A stretch of 64,000 nt of DNA, from the NCBI GenBank assembly GCA_009746045.1, contig RPFO01000500.1, forward strand, positions 122,001-186,000. Direction: 5' to 3'. Shown one piece after another: positions 10,346 to 23,500 of the stretch. The translations under genes were made by a program, and so were the position numbers. The DNA comes from Mesostigma viride (lineage: Eukaryota > Streptophyta > Mesostigmatophyceae > Mesostigmatales > Mesostigmataceae). Position 1 is the first letter of the stretch. Every line of letters starts with the position of its first letter. The notes under the pieces are model-generated. The model saw nothing but the letters and a program-made list of their open reading frames with translations. It searched no databases and had not been told where the DNA came from.

Positions 10346-12721
10346 CTCCGGCCGGGGTCTCCACGAGCGTCGTGTCATCTGACAGCGTACTAGATCAGAT
10401 CGCTCACTGCATGCGTGAGCACTAAGACCGAGGTATACATAATATAGGGGTGCATGCATGTAAACTGGCCAGCGCGGGTGCATTATTATTATTAAGTAGT
10501 AGGCTGAGCCCGGCATACTATCCGGTGACCCGGATCGATCTATAGCTTTCGCGCGCCCCGTGCATCCCCTGCAACGGAGGTGTCACTGCATGGTACATTG
10601 AATTAATGAACGAATGCATGCAACTCAATCCGGCTATGTCAGTGCGGCGGCCATGCAGCTACAGGCCATGCCACTTGGACGCGTTCCGTGCAACTGTCAT
10701 CATGTACATCGAGTACGCTGACCACTAGCCTGTCCACCATGTGGGCCCCAGCACTATGTAGGCCGATATACCCGTGCAAGGGATGGCCACATTGAAGTCG
10801 ATCGGCATGCATGCGCATATATCCGGCTGCTCAGGCGGAGAGCCTGGCAATTGATTAGTTAATGTACACGTGACGGCGTCACGTGCATGAGCATAGTAAG
10901 TCCTCAGAGGGAGGGGTGTCGCGTTTGTGTGCAACGTTATCTCCAGCAGCAGTAATTGACCTGAGCACACGACTGTTTCCAAGCCACGTGCAAAACTTGC
11001 AATTAGTACGTAAACCAAATATGTGGCTAGTCTGCGGTACACAATGGGAGGGATAGGTGGGTACTCTATTTATTGTTACTCTATATATTGTTTGTGTGTC
11101 ACTTGAATGGATCTGAACTTGAAAACGTGACCGGTCGGGTGTACTACATAGCTTACATTCGCCGGCGTAACTCACGCAGGCGCAAGTGAACCGGCTGCGC
11201 CCGCAGCAATTCAGCATGCCGTCTTCCGTCACCAAGTGTACCAGTCGCCGTACGTAGCAATACTGACCTTTGCCGGTGTAGCTCACGCTTCCTCGGGAGC
11301 ATGCACGATCGAGTGAACTGCCCAAGCAATTCTGACACTGTCCCGGCCGGCGTCCCTCACGCAGACGTTGTCACTGAGGTCTGGCGAGACCCGGCCGCGG
11401 TCGCAACTCCCCATGGAGCTTGCGACTAACCTATCTATACTGACAGTTTCCGACTGCCAGAGTGCTGAGTACCCAACTCTAGTGTGAGGACGACATAGCT
11501 CACATCCCTGACAGGGGAACATGGGATGGAATGGATGATGCTAGCTATCTAGTTCCTATTATTATAGTTTCAGGGTTGTGGGCACCACGGCCCGAATCGC
11601 TATAAATACCAATTAAACTGGTGGGTACGTCACACGCGGAGCCCCACTGACTTGGTGGTGGTCGCCGTCACCACTACTTGCCACCAATATCTATCCTTGC
11701 GAGCCATCTGATTCCATATTACAGACAGACCAGGAGGCTGCGCGGGCGTGAGCCTGTCCCGTCTAGGGCCGTTGCTGACATGTCCATCATGCCTACTAGC
11801 CTATATTGCACGGAAAGTCCACGGATGGCCCGGCCCGGCCGCGCGCGGCCTGGGGAACGCCATGTGACTGTGTGAGCCGACAAAATGCCCAGGATGTGTG
11901 GGCTTGGTGCCAGCTAGAATATCTGATGTGTCAGACCGAGCCAGGCAAGACCCATCACCCAATTTACTGATGAGATGCTCTGGACCACTTAATAATTGGG
12001 TGTGATCGGCCCACCGCATGAAGCTAAGACAAACGTTTGCTGTACGTAGTGAACGTTGTAATGATGGCATAACTTGGCTTATATAATTACTACAATTACT
12101 TTACTTCAACATTACGAAACAAGTACGTTAGCTTATTATAACTATGATACTCACTTTTGCCCGTTAATAACGTACATATACTGGTATCTGGCTGACATGC
12201 CTTTGCGCATGGCAATGTGTATAGCTGGTGAATGTTTTTAGCACGATCGAGGCATGCTACAGACATGCATACATGCACATGTGAGCTGGCAGTCTATACT
12301 AATCAACAGATACATACATAAATGATTCCATGCAACATGTAATTGCAAAGAAAATGTCAGGGATCTAGCCATATCGTACATGCAGCAGGCTACAGTAACA
12401 GGTGCCGTCACTATAGCGCTGAAACCCATACCCCGGTCACACATAACTCATACATAATGTGAGTCTCTGCAATAAAAAAACCGTACGTGCATCGTATACA
12501 TTCCACGAGGGTGACTACAATCAAGTGTCGACCCCCCTCGGCCCCCCTTGGCCCCCCTCGGCCCCCATTTGCCCCCCTCGGCCCTCCTCGGCCCATTCAT
12601 TCATTCATGCATGCGCCTCGGCCCATGCATGGGTATGTGCATGGCTGCATAATAATAAATGCATCAATGTTGGGCGTTGCCCTCCAGCAGGACCAGCCAG
12701 GAAGAAAGGCATGCAGTCGTA
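10346..12721. other. no gene recognised; 3' flank of the mannanase gene
   Basis: No supported coding region. Weak, degenerate ~110-bp repeats sharing GCCGGYGTARCTCACGC occur at about 11,161, 11,273 and 11,346. The part nearest 12,721 is presumably 3' UTR of the minus-strand gene; no TGTAA polyadenylation signal is seen in the first 240 bp after its stop. At 12,533-12,600 there is a short imperfect CCCCCCTCGGC repeat. Confidence 0.5.
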
Positions 12722-14559
12722 CTACGGCTGACATCCGCTGATGTCAGACGCAGCTGGGATCTCGATGTAGAGTGAGAACTTTAACTGGCTGTCGACTGCG
12801 TAGACCCTCCAAAAGAAGCTTGCCGGGCTCTGCAGGTCACATCGTACGATCGGCAGATTCCCAAAACAAGAATGCACCCAGCCAGACAGGTGACAGCAAG
12901 GATAGCAAGAAAGCAGGCTGGCGACATTACTAAACAACGAGCGTGACAAGCACCACCTCCAGATGGGGGATATCTACTCTTGAACTGTTTATTAAGTCTG
13001 GACGGTACACGCTATAGCTACCGCAAGGGCAACTCACGGACTTGTGTGTCTGCCTAATCGGTAACGCCCCTAGCGACTTGGCGTATGCACATATCATGGC
13101 CACTAATGCAAATTACTTCCTCGAAAGAGAGAGGTCGTCCTGTACGCCTAGCCATGCACAGCTGTGCGTCGAGTTCCTGTCCCTTGCCACACCCTACACG
13201 TTTTTACCATGCAAAAGGCCAAACTAACAAAATATCTATAAATATAATCACTGAAATTTAATCACTGTCATTTTTACATAACGTCAAGACTAAAGAACCT
13301 TCAACTGTGCCCACGTCAGCCCCACTGTTTATCTCTAAGACACCCCTCTATTTCTGAACGCTCATGCGACCCCGGAGCAGCATGCCTGCATTGAGTCCTT
13401 GCCACTATCCTTGGCTCCGTAACATTCCCATGGGATGGATCAGCGCTGACATGGGTTGATTGGCAGCACCAAGGGTCTGTCAGACATGTGGTCTTCGTCG
13501 CCCACCATGCCCTATCCCGCGTGGTCAGCCTCCAATTCCTCCAACGGGCAGCGCATATGCATGCCATGCAGCACCATGTTCCGCAATCCCTCATGCACAT
13601 GAGGGAACATGTTCTGCCATCCCTGGCATGAGGGGACCCGCCCCTGCATAGACATACCTCGGCGGAGGTGAGATACTTCTGGTCGCCCGCATAGGCCGTC
13701 GTGATGGTGCGCCGCTCCCATGTGGTGCCACCTGGCTCGCGCCGCCACAGGGACAGGTATAAGGTGGCACTGGCCGCGCTTGCGGGGGTCTGCAGCCACG
13801 CTGCTAGCCACAATTTCACCGACAGGCACGACACAAAGAGACAGATAAGCAAGGGACAGGGATTATAGCCGGTACTGCATGCGAGGTCATCATCCCGACA
13901 GGGCGGGGGGTGATGCCCCTCCGCCCCGTTTACCGCCATCGCGGGGGAGTGGAAGGCAAGACAAAGCGACCCTTCCTCAGTAGCAGGGTAGCCATCGCCC
14001 TTCACTATGGCATGCACCACCTCCATTGACTGACTGAACCGCCTCAACAACTGCCTGCTGCCAGCATAAATACTCGGCACGTAATGCATCCTCGGCATAT
14101 CACTAGATGCCAAGTCCATTCTCCGTTCATGGCTCCGTGGCGGTTATGGCACATGTGAAAGCGCAGGAAAACAGAAGGAACGCCAGCACGCGCAAGTGCC
14201 CGTGAGCAACGTGAGGGATAAAGTATTTCGCACTGCATGCTCTATCACATGCCATGCACGGTGCCCACTGCTTGCTCCATCACATGCCATGCACGGTGCC
14301 CACTGCTTGCTCTATCACATGCCATGCACGGCGCCCACTGCTTGCTCTATCACATGCCATGCACGGACCGTGGGCAGAGCATGGGCACCGTACCCATGCT
14401 CTGCATGCTCTCGCACATCTGCCGTGCATGGTGCCAACTCACCGGCCTGCATCCCAGCGGTACTTGAACTGTAACAGCCAGGGGGGGTCGGCAAATTCAG
14501 CAGTCGGGGCGCATCGCTCAGAACAGACACGTAGCCCTGATACAGCAAGCACTGGTACC
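12722..14559 (-). CDS. C-terminal module 3 (exons C3, A3, B3) and stop codon
   Basis: Exons of 117, 143 and 108 bp (14,559-14,443; 13,800-13,658; 12,829-12,722). C3 has [15 protein letters not shown] (compare [13 protein letters not shown]). A3 has [20 protein letters not shown]...YLTSAE and has the same length as A1. B3 has [20 protein letters not shown] and ends SGCQP with TAG at 12,724-12,722, exactly where B1 and B2 end at GCGD. The protein therefore terminates at a module boundary. Confidence 0.7.
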
Positions 14560-17500
14560 CTGCCAGGTGGCAAGGCAGGGGTGGAGGTCAGGATGGAGTT
14601 CAGGCGCACACGCAGAGCGCAGACCATGGATGATGTCAGGCATGTTCAAAGCTGATGCATGGTGTCCGTAGTAATTAAAGCTGTTTTTGCTGTCACGCAG
14701 GCAAGGTTTGACAAATGTGGAAACCAGCCCATTTCCACGCTGCCGATGTTTTAGATTCCACCTGCAACCAATACCAAATCCCACAACACTCATAGCTGGC
14801 CCACATTTTAAAAATGTCACAGGAACCTCGCCGATGCCTTGGCATCCCCCCCCCCAAAACCTGCGCACGACAGCCTGGGTGCGCCCTGCCTACAACTGTG
14901 AATGCCATGCCCTGCGGCCATGACGGCAAACGGAGGCAGGGGAAGACGCACCTGCTTTCATCATTCTAACTCAAGCGTTAGGTGGGAACATACCCAGTTT
15001 GAATTGAACGTCAATATGGTCCAATGTGACAACGCCAGTTCCACCGCCGGGCATGCATGGCAAGCGTGTGCAATTAAGACAGGATTAACCCTTAGTCCGC
15101 TGACCCATTTTTGGCACTTTCATACCCCTGAAAATGAAAAAAATCATAACTCACAGGCCACAACTCCAAATACCCCCAACCAAGATGCTAGGAGTATCTA
15201 CACTTCAAGGGCTTTCAGAATATGCAATAATACCACGGGTTTATCAAAGCATTTGGATGATAGCTCTACTCAAAGTTGGCCAAAAGACGATCTTTTTTTC
15301 CCAAGGAAAAGTCTACCCCCCCCTAACTTCCCAGGAAGGGTAGGGAATCTCAATACCAATATTGGACAACTTAGTTGGATAGTCCAATGGTGGTTTCCTT
15401 GGGTCAGACCACCCGGATAACCCAATACCCCTATATAACGTGCTCATACATGTGTGTGGATTACGCGCGTGTAAACAGCTATCTATGACATGCAACACAG
15501 TAATGCATTATAACAAGCCATCAAAGGCTGCCAAAAGTGCTGGAATACAAACACGTTGCCTACCTGCACTGATGGAGTGATAAACTCCAAAGAAATGCCA
15601 TAAACTGGGCACTTTCAGGGCTAATACCACTCTTTACAACAGGCATGGAAGCTTGCTGAAATATGCATGCATAAAATCGTCATTTACAATGCATGGGATA
15701 CGCATTCCGCTGCAAACAACACGCAAATACGCTGTCGTACCTGGCTCGTTCATGCCCTACCCGGACTCCGCTGGCCGGGACCCTCATATCTCACACATAC
15801 TGATGCTCTACAGGCAAAGGCCGCCATAGCCGCGTACTGCATGATCCGCCATGACTACCAGGTTGATGTTCCGTGCAAAGATGGCCACTAAACTAGTCCG
15901 CATTCTCGGCAATCGCTGCAGCTGACGTCCCTTACCCAAACTGGATGCCCGGGCTGGCGCAGATTGCCCGGCCATAGGGAGAAAATCGACCTTTGGTAAG
16001 CTATGAATCGTCTGGAACTGACGACCAGGATAGTTCTATTTTCCTACCTGTATTTTCCCAACCCTATAAATCTGGCCGTGCCTGACCTACGAAAATCATG
16101 CATCGTCATTCTGAGTAACATTCTGAACCGTTTCAAGCCGCGAGACGCAAAAATTTCGTGACAGCGGCACGTTGGTAGCCATATCTCATTACGCGCGCGC
16201 GCGAGCGAAAATTTCCCGCCAAAGTCACGTGATACATTCTCAATGCACGTTGTAATTACCAGGCTATGGCGAATATTACCCCCAAACCTATGCATCACCT
16301 TCGTCCCTAAGTGTTCCCGGACCCACCGGACAACTGTCCTCCGTCACAAGTGGCGCGGCGCTTGCGGCGCGGCGCGAAATTCGACCGTTAGTCAAACCCC
16401 CCGACAGGTCGGGGGGTTAGCGGACTAAGGGTTAAACTATTAACAGAACTATCTATTGGACAGAATTAACTAACAAATAGCGCACTTTTGCATATACAAA
16501 TGCACACACACATACATCAACATGAGGAGAACCAGTCGCCAGGGGCAGACTGGAGGGAGGGAGGAAGGAGGGAGGGAAGAGGGCGAGAGAAGCTGACTGA
16601 CACAGCCTCACAGACCCACGAGCCGGTGTGCAGCATGTCACGTGGGTCCACGGGCGTAAGGACGTACCTGCGTCGCCACATCCCAGCGGCGGTTGCCGCG
16701 GGGATTCGTAGAACAGGTTGAAGTTGGACGCGCCAACAATGGCCTCCACCTTCCACCGGTACGCGCTGGCGGTGGTCTGCGGTACAGCAGGGCGCGGCGC
16801 GGTGATGCAGAGGGATCAGACGAGGGAACGCCACCATCATTTCGTAAGGCAGAAACATGCCAGCTGTGCCACTCCCACCTCACAAAGATGTTGACGACGC
16901 ACACAGGCAGGCTAGCCATTATTGAGGGCCGAGTATACGCTGGTGGGTGCGTGAGCAAATTAGAGTGGGATGGGTATGGTGGGTGAGTGGGAGGGTGATA
17001 GCCGGTTGGTAGGTGGTTGGGCATGGCAGGCTGGCAATACGAGGACCCGGGTAAATGACGAGGCATGGTGTAATGAGTTGGAAGCCAGCAAATGGGCGAA
17101 GGTGCCTGATAACCCATAGGCAGGACGAAGGGGGTCCACAAACTGCCACAGTAAGCCACCTCTGCACCACCCCACATGTCTTGCTTTGCTTTGCTCTGCT
17201 AAGGTGTAGCATCCGGCCATGGGTGCCACCAGCCAGCCACTGCATTGTGATGCTTCAACTTGAAACCCACCCTTGTGAACCTCATGCGTCCATCGTGTGC
17301 GAATACCCATATTCCAATACCAGTGACCGATGGACGTGTTGTTGTGATACTGGAGGCGGTACTCTAGCCAGGATGTTTTGCAGGGAGGTCGTCTGCTGGT
17401 GTGTCTATTGCGGTGTCTACGATGCTGGTGTGTTTCTCACACTGTTATAAGGCGCCCGTTGGTTTTGTGTAAGTACTGGCCTGCCCTGCAGACATGGAGG

Positions 17501-20500
17501 AAAAGGGAGATCTCAGCATGACCCCAAGGAGGGGAGACCTCAGTGCATGACACCGAGTAGGGGAGATCTCAGCATGACACCAAGTAGTGCACTGTCAGTT
17601 GACATTGCCACCCAGAACATTGCACCATCGCACGCTTCCCACATGCATGTTCTCCCCTATCTCTTCTTCCAACCATTATCGTGCCAGCCATCCAGCCTAT
17701 GTCCTACATCCCCCCTATCTCCTAGCTGATCCCTCCCTCCCTCCCTTCGCATCTTTAACTCCTCTCCTTCCCACCTTCCTTCCTTCCTCCTTCCCTTCAT
17801 CTCTGTCCTACCTATGGACTGTATGGGTGGTGCCGTCAAACAAAACTTCGCATGCATGAACCACGCGCTGCTAACAGAGTGGGAGCCACCTGGCAGGGTG
17901 CCAGCCCACCTGCTGGCTGCGCAGCGCGATGCTGTCGCCCGGCACCGCGAACATGGTCTGGGCTTCGGACCAGGCCGCGTCGTACCTCCAAAACGAGAGC
18001 GACACATTCACCAGGTCCCGGCTGGCAGGGAGGGTGAGCCAGGCTGTGCAGGGCAAGGCCACGTCACGGTAGTGGAGGTGGGGGATGTAAGGGATGCTTG
18101 CGTTTCTCCCAGCGTGCGAAGAACAATATACTATTAGCTAGCATATACTATTACAATAACAATATACTATTACCTGGCATATACTATTACAATAACAATA
18201 TACTATTACCTGGCATATACGATTACAATAACAATATACTAATAGCTAGCATATACTATTACAAGAACAATATACTATTACCTGGCATATACTATTACAA
18301 TAACAATATACTATTACCTGGCATATACGATTACAATAACAATATACTAATAGCTAGCATATACTATTACAAGAACAATATACTATTACCTGGCATATAC
18401 TATTACAATAACAATATATTATTACCTAGCATGGAAACTGGGAACCCAGACAATGTCAACCGTGCCCCGCAAGCTGGTGCCCGCTCTTGGCGCCATCCAT
18501 GAGACACATGCCGCATGGGTGCAATGCCGTGCCCCTAGATGTTCATGGCTGGCCACCCGGCAAGATGTGGCACATGACAGGAGTCACCCGATAGGTAGCT
18601 CCATATCGCCGTTGTTGTGGTGTTATCTCACATGCAGCAATGCCAGAGCCTATTATGCCCGCAGAATATTGGAAGGCTTTGCACCATCTCCCACTTGGTC
18701 TCTCACTTGGATGAGTCTCATTTGACCCAGTCCAGTGGCTACCTTCGGAGAGGCGTGGCACCTTTTGGCAGCCATGGTAGCCCTAGCAGCGAGACCCACA
18801 GGGCGCCGTGATGGCCCATGTTCACTGGCGCAGACAAGGAGGCCACGCCGAGTGCTAGCTGGAGATGCCCGATACCCTGGGAACCTGGCGACCCTGCCCC
18901 GCACCTGGGAGTGGTCGGCTACCAAATCGTGAGGTGGGCCACGAGAGGAGGGCTCTCGCCACGCCTCAAACGACCTCACTCGATCCCCAGCTTGCGGCTC
19001 AACATGCTGCCATTGTAACTTGCCTTGGTTTAGTAGATCATGAACGGCCTGCTCTCCCCATCCGCCATGCGTGGCCTCCTCAACTGCTGCGCCAGCGATC
19101 TCTGGCCACCGCAGCAAGCCCGGGGCACCGCTGCCACACTTATCCTACTGCCCGCTGCCGCCTTTGACGCCCTGCCTTTTCAAAGGCAACCACCGTTCCT
19201 TGAGATGAGAATGGGAGACAGCGCAGCCTCTTGAGGACATTTGGATTGCCCTGGCACAGTCGGCTTTCGTGGCACTTGCTGTGAGGAACCATTACTCTGA
19301 GAAAACTGTTCCTGGTGCTGCATGGAGCATGGGCGAGAACCATAGCCCCTTGCTGCCATGATCGTTGTGCTGCAGTCTATCCCCATGGCTACATGGGACC
19401 GCACGACGTAATACAATCCATAGGCGTCTATATCAAGTCGGCAATCAAGTCGGCAATCAAGTCGGCAATCAACTCGGCAATCAACTCGGCAATCAACTCG
19501 GCTATCAGCATTGCAGGCCGGCAAGAGCCCACCTGCAATACAAGCATTCCTGTACACCAGCGGCGACCTTTTCATTGCATCATCTCACCCAAAGCTCAAG
19601 ACGCGCAAAGGAGCAAGGACAGGCTACGAAGAGCAAACCAAGTTGTGCCACACGATACATGCAGTGCTATGCATCATCCTCGTGTCTCCATGCTTTTACG
19701 ACCAACAGAACGAGCATGCATCACAAATGATGCGTACGGCTAGGTACAATGCCAATTATGCACAGCACCTAGCACCATGGTCACTACAATAAATTGTGGG
19801 GGATGCCCAGCTAACCCCCAAACCCCCTGCAGGCGATGACTGCGTACCCTCATGCTCGTGGTTGCCTGCCAGGGTGCTGTAGTCAAACTGCTTGACGGCT
19901 GCCGTGCTCAATGACGCGGACACCCACTGCTGGTACAGGAAGCAGTCCCCTGCACAGCATGACCAGGGGACACCCAGGTTGCAGAAGAACCACGTCAATC
20001 AGCGCAAAGAAGAAGCTCATCACCCAATAAGTATACTGGATCTGATTTTATCACCAACACTTCAGCAGCAACAGGGAGTTCGTGGCATGTGGACGCCAAC
20101 ACCCGCTTACCAATATCCCCACACCCGGCTGGCGGTGACGGAGGCACTTCTATGTGCAGTTGGTAGTCCAGGGAGCCGCTCTGTGCTAGCAGCTGCCACC
20201 GGTACCGCCCGCTGGATGCCTGCGCACGCAAGCGATGCCGCGGTGTACATGGAGAAAGGCAGGGCACGTCAGCCACGATAAAAAGAGTGCAGGGCAATAC
20301 AGTCAGGCGATGCCAAAACCGCAGCTATCGCTGCTGTCCACTTACTCTCAACACCTCCAAGCTGCAAGTACCAATCAGAGCACAGAAAGCGGATACTAAC
20401 CACCACAAGCAGGATCAGCCTGTGGGGAAGCACTGCCGCTGTCCCACAGCTCCAAACGCAAGCCACGATAAACCCTGACCAATAACAGACCGCCTTGCCG

Positions 20501-23500
20501 TACCATGCACATATCCTGCCTCCCTAGCACAGCTCGCTACCCCTCACCATGGCAAAAACAATGGGACGTTCAGATAAACCCTGAAAGCTACCACACGCGA
20601 TAGCCTTCAGTGCGTGGGATTGTGACCAGGAGACCAAATCCATGGCAGGACCCCTCGGGCTGGTCGCCAGTAGTGTCCAGGTTTCAGCATTCATTCTGCA
20701 GACTTGCCTGCCTGGAGATCTGCATTGTGTCTTGCCCCGACGCAAGGGCCAGGGATAGCTGCCGCCCCCAGTTGCCCGGCGTGTCCTCCCTCCAGAACGA
20801 CAAGAGGGCACTGGCAGGGTCCCCCAACGATGGCAGCGCTTTCACCCACACTGCGCTGGCCAGCATCCGTGTGGGCGGAACCGCGCCGCCGCGGCAAGCC
20901 CATGACAAGGGTAAGTATGTCAGCCCATGTGATCAACCCATTCAGCAGTACCAGGTGCCCGAGCAACTATGCCTGTGCGCCTTATGACTGTGCCTATGCC
21001 TTTGCAACTGACTATGTCACCCACATTTCCGGAAATGGAAGCACCAGGTTGTCTGTGGACAGAGGCCTAGATGGAAGCCCAAGAGCAATTATCAGCCTGG
21101 ATTACCTCTTTTGCGCCGTTGCAATGCCCAACCCATTCCCTAGCCTGCAGTGCTGGTCAGTCTGCTCAATGATGTTTTATGTTTTAAAACCCATGGTAGC
21201 TTGTCCATACATGAGCAACCACAGATCCACCAGGTGGTACCGAGGCCCAAGCTGGGTTGTTCATGGCAAGCACGAACATGAAACTTGTGCACGCTTGAAA
21301 TTGACGACCGGGTTTGAACCCTACGACGATCCAAGGCCTTACGACTCGAGGCGATCACCCTGCCGTGCACTGCATGCAGGGGCATGGATGTGTCCACTGC
21401 GAAAGAAATACGGTCGTGCCCTGCAAGGGAGAGCTGGAGGCGGAAACCGTTTTTCTCCTATCTGCTGCGTAGGATAGTGTAGACCAGTGCAGGCTGCTGT
21501 AAGAAAGTGAAGGGCAGTGTAGGACAGTGTACGTGAACTGGTGTCCTGGTGGAGATGTGACTTGCCTGAAACCATCCACCTGCCCACCCGTCCGCTCGCC
21601 CGGCCACACCCCAATCCCTCGCCCCCCCCCCCTGGCCCCCCACCCCACCCTTACCTGTGTGCTTGTGGCTGCCCGACACAGGCACGGCGTAGCCGCTGTC
21701 GTCCGGGAACCTGCTGACAACCGGCACACCAACCGCGCCGGTGGCCACAGTGCCCTGAAAAGAGCTGCACACGCCTGCAAGGGCCAGCAGGACAGGAAAG
21801 GGAGGGAGGCAAGGCAAGACGTTGGAAGGAGGGGGGGAAGGCAAGGCAAGGCAAGGCAAGGCAAGGCAAGGCAAGGCAAGGCAAGGCAAGGCAAGGCAAG
21901 GCAAGGCAAGGCAAGGCAAGGCAAGGCAAGGCAAGGCAAGGCAAGGCAAGGCAAGGCAAGGCAAGGCAAGGCAAGGCAAGGCAAGGCAAGGCAAGGCAAG
22001 GCAAGGCAAGGCAAGGCAAGGCAAGGCAAGGCAAGGCAAGGCAAGGCAAGGCAAGGCAAGGCAAGGCAAGGCAAGGCAAGGCAAGGCAAGGCAAGGCAAG
22101 GCAAGGCAAGGCAAGGCAAGGCAAGGCAAGGCAAGGCAAGGCAAGGCAAGGCAAGGCAAGGCAAGGCAAGGCAAGGCAAGGCAAGGCAAGGCAAGGCAAG
22201 GCAAGGCAAGGCAAGGCAAGGCAAGGCAAGGCAAGGCAAGGCAAGGCAAGGCAAGGCAAGGCAAGGCAAGGCAAGGCAAGGCAAGGCAAGGCAAGGCAAG
22301 GCAAGGCAAGGCAAGGCAAGGCAAGGCAAGGCAAGGCAAGGCAAGGCAAGGCAAGGCAAGGCAAGGCAAGGCAAGGCAAGGCAAGGCAAGGCAAGGCAAG
22401 GCAAGGCAAGGCAAGGCAAGGCAAGGCAAGGCAAGGCAAGGCAAGGCAAGGCAAGGCAAGGCAAGGCAAGGCAAGGCAAGGCAAGGCAAGGCAAGGCAAG
22501 GCAAGGCAAGGCAAGGCAAGGCAAGGCAAGGCAAGGCAAGGCAAGGCAAGGCATTGGAGACAGGGGGGGGATACAAGAAATTGAGGCAGGGGAGGAAGGC
22601 AAGGTAAGGAAAGGCATGAGAAGAACAAGAGGGATGGAGGCAAGGCATTCTGGGAGGGGGCGGGGGGAGGAAAGGCAAGGCATGAACTCACGAAGAGGGA
22701 TTGCGGCCAGGCATTAGAGGAAGGGGTGAGAGGCAAGGCGTCAGAGAAAGGGGAGGGAGGGGAAAGGAGGCATGCTCGTGGGTACTAAATCTTCTTCACA
22801 CACCATCCGTGCTGGACACGTGTTAGAGTAGAGGAGGTACCGAAAACGGTAAGAACTCCGACGAAAGCGCCATAGCAATCCACAAATATAACTCACACAC
22901 CAAGTCAAAGATTAGTACGACCCATACCATTATTGCCGCATGCAGTTGGGGAAATCAACGGCGGGGGAGAGTCGAGAGGAGCCAGAGGCGACGCTGGTGG
23001 TGGCGAAGGCGGCGGCGACGGCGGGGGTGGAGATGGTGACGGTGGAGATGGTGGTGGCGAAGGTGGTGGTGATGGTACAGGCGATGGCGGAGGTGGTGGC
23101 GGTGGTGGTGGGGGTGGGCGCGGCGGCGGTGGTGACGGTGGCGGTGATGGCGGCGGAGGTGGTGAAGACAGTGGTGGTGGCGGTGGCGATGGTGGCGGTG
23201 ATGGCGGAGGAGGTGGCGGTGATGGTGGGGGTGGGCGCGGCGGGGGTGGTGATGGCGGCGAAGGTGGTGGAGACGGTGGTGGTGGCGGTGGTGATGGTGG
23301 TGGGGATGCCGGAGGAGGTGGTGGTGATGGTGGTGGTGGGCGTGGGGGCGGTGGTGATGGTGGAGGTGATGGCGGTGGTGATGGCGGTGGCGATGGTGGC
23401 GGAGGTGGCGGTGATGGTGGTGGTGGCGGTCGTGATGGTGGCGGTGATGGTGGAGATGGTGGAGACGGTGGTGGTGGCAGTGGAGATGGTGGCGGCGACG

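Noticed and set aside
13316-14119. 267-codon minus frame as an independent gene
   Set aside because: Only its segment 13,800-13,658 matches exons A1/A2. The rest is intron read-through.
18653-19117. 154-codon minus-strand frame in the C2/A2 intron
   Set aside because: No recognisable motif, no paralogue in the other two modules, and the C2-to-A2 phase is already satisfied without it.
21290-21350. B-box-like GGGTTCAAACCC on the minus strand suggesting a tRNA gene or SINE
   Set aside because: T-arm pairing is not satisfied around a 7-base loop, no acceptor stem or A box is found at the right spacing, and the position is intronic.
21355-22736. Long GKARQ (plus) and LALPC (minus) repeat frames
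   Set aside because: Artefacts of the (GGCAA)n pentanucleotide. The real exon in this span is only 21,774-21,655.
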